Below, one piece after another: positions 13,440 through 13,459 of a DNA stretch of 13,459 nucleotides. The stretch is from an uncultured Collinsella sp. Its GTDB lineage: Bacteria; Actinomycetota; Coriobacteriia; Coriobacteriales; Coriobacteriaceae. The notes under the pieces are model-generated. The model saw only the letters and a program-made list of their open reading frames with translations. It was not told the origin of the DNA and did no database searches. Position numbers and translations under genes: made by a program. Where the stretch lies: NCBI GenBank assembly GCA_902489515.1, contig CABUAL010000019.1, forward strand, positions 1-13,459, in the 5' to 3' direction. The stretch's first letter is position 1. Each line of letters begins with the position of its first letter.

Positions 13440-13459
13440 CTATGCCTCCTCGAGGGTTG
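13440..13459 (-). CDS. Possible 3' end of a further upstream gene in the thiamine operon
   Basis: On the - strand the last 20 bases of the window read T-L-E-E-A followed by a TAG stop at 13440, and the ribosome site of the UPF0045 gene lies within these codons. Such tight packing is typical of an operon, and thiamine kinases or ThiD/ThiM would be natural neighbours, but five codons cannot identify a gene. Confidence 0.25.

Overview
The window looks like chromosomal DNA from a Gram-positive gut actinobacterium of the class Coriobacteriia, with Collinsella the best guess. This is inferred from the high GC content, the strong AGGAGG-type ribosome binding sites, the compact layout and the protein style; there is no rRNA marker to prove it. 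No tRNA, rRNA, CRISPR array, integrase or transposase was seen.

Left part, + strand: the 3' part of a GNAT acetyltransferase (1-467) ends in a strong hairpin. Next come a Tet(M)/EF-G-like translational GTPase (722-2725), an Orc1/Cdc6-like AAA+ ATPase (2819-3937) and a UvrA2-type excinuclease A paralogue without the UvrB-binding domain (3930-6443). The last two overlap by 8 nt and are probably translated together from a promoter region carrying three TTGGTA copies at exact 10-bp spacing.

Middle part, - strand: trmL (6472-7071, a tRNA wobble 2'-O-methyltransferase with an internal insertion) converges on the uvrA2-type gene. Upstream lies an apparent operon of an FMN/Fe-S-type flavodoxin-fold reductase (8641-9264), a cysteine-less ArsC/Spx-like protein (8282-8623) and a COG0523/CobW-like G3E GTPase (7167-8246), closed by a clear intrinsic terminator (7096-7127). 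The G3E gene has lost its start and P-loop. At the break lies a perfect 32-bp inverted copy of coding sequence from the neighbouring ArsC/Spx-like gene, so this is either a template-switch mutation or a chimeric assembly join.

Right part: a GGDEF-PAS-degenerate GGDEF protein (9339-10868, - strand) follows the remnant of an EAL phosphodiesterase domain with an internal deletion (10996-11280, - strand). A patatin-like hydrolase (11421-12290, + strand) converges, across a 14-bp-stem hairpin, on a thiamine operon in which a UPF0045/MTH1187 thiamine-binding protein (13095-13436) is coupled by ATGA overlap to thiE (12403-13098).

The less ordinary items are the inverted-repeat break in the G3E gene, a palindrome family (ATGTGACAAAG arms) that supplies the stop codon of two different genes, the phased repeats ahead of the AAA+/UvrA2 pair, and the cysteine-free ArsC/Spx-like protein. 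I see no convincing complete new defence or mobile system; the AAA+/UvrA2 pair is the closest candidate for an undescribed functional unit.
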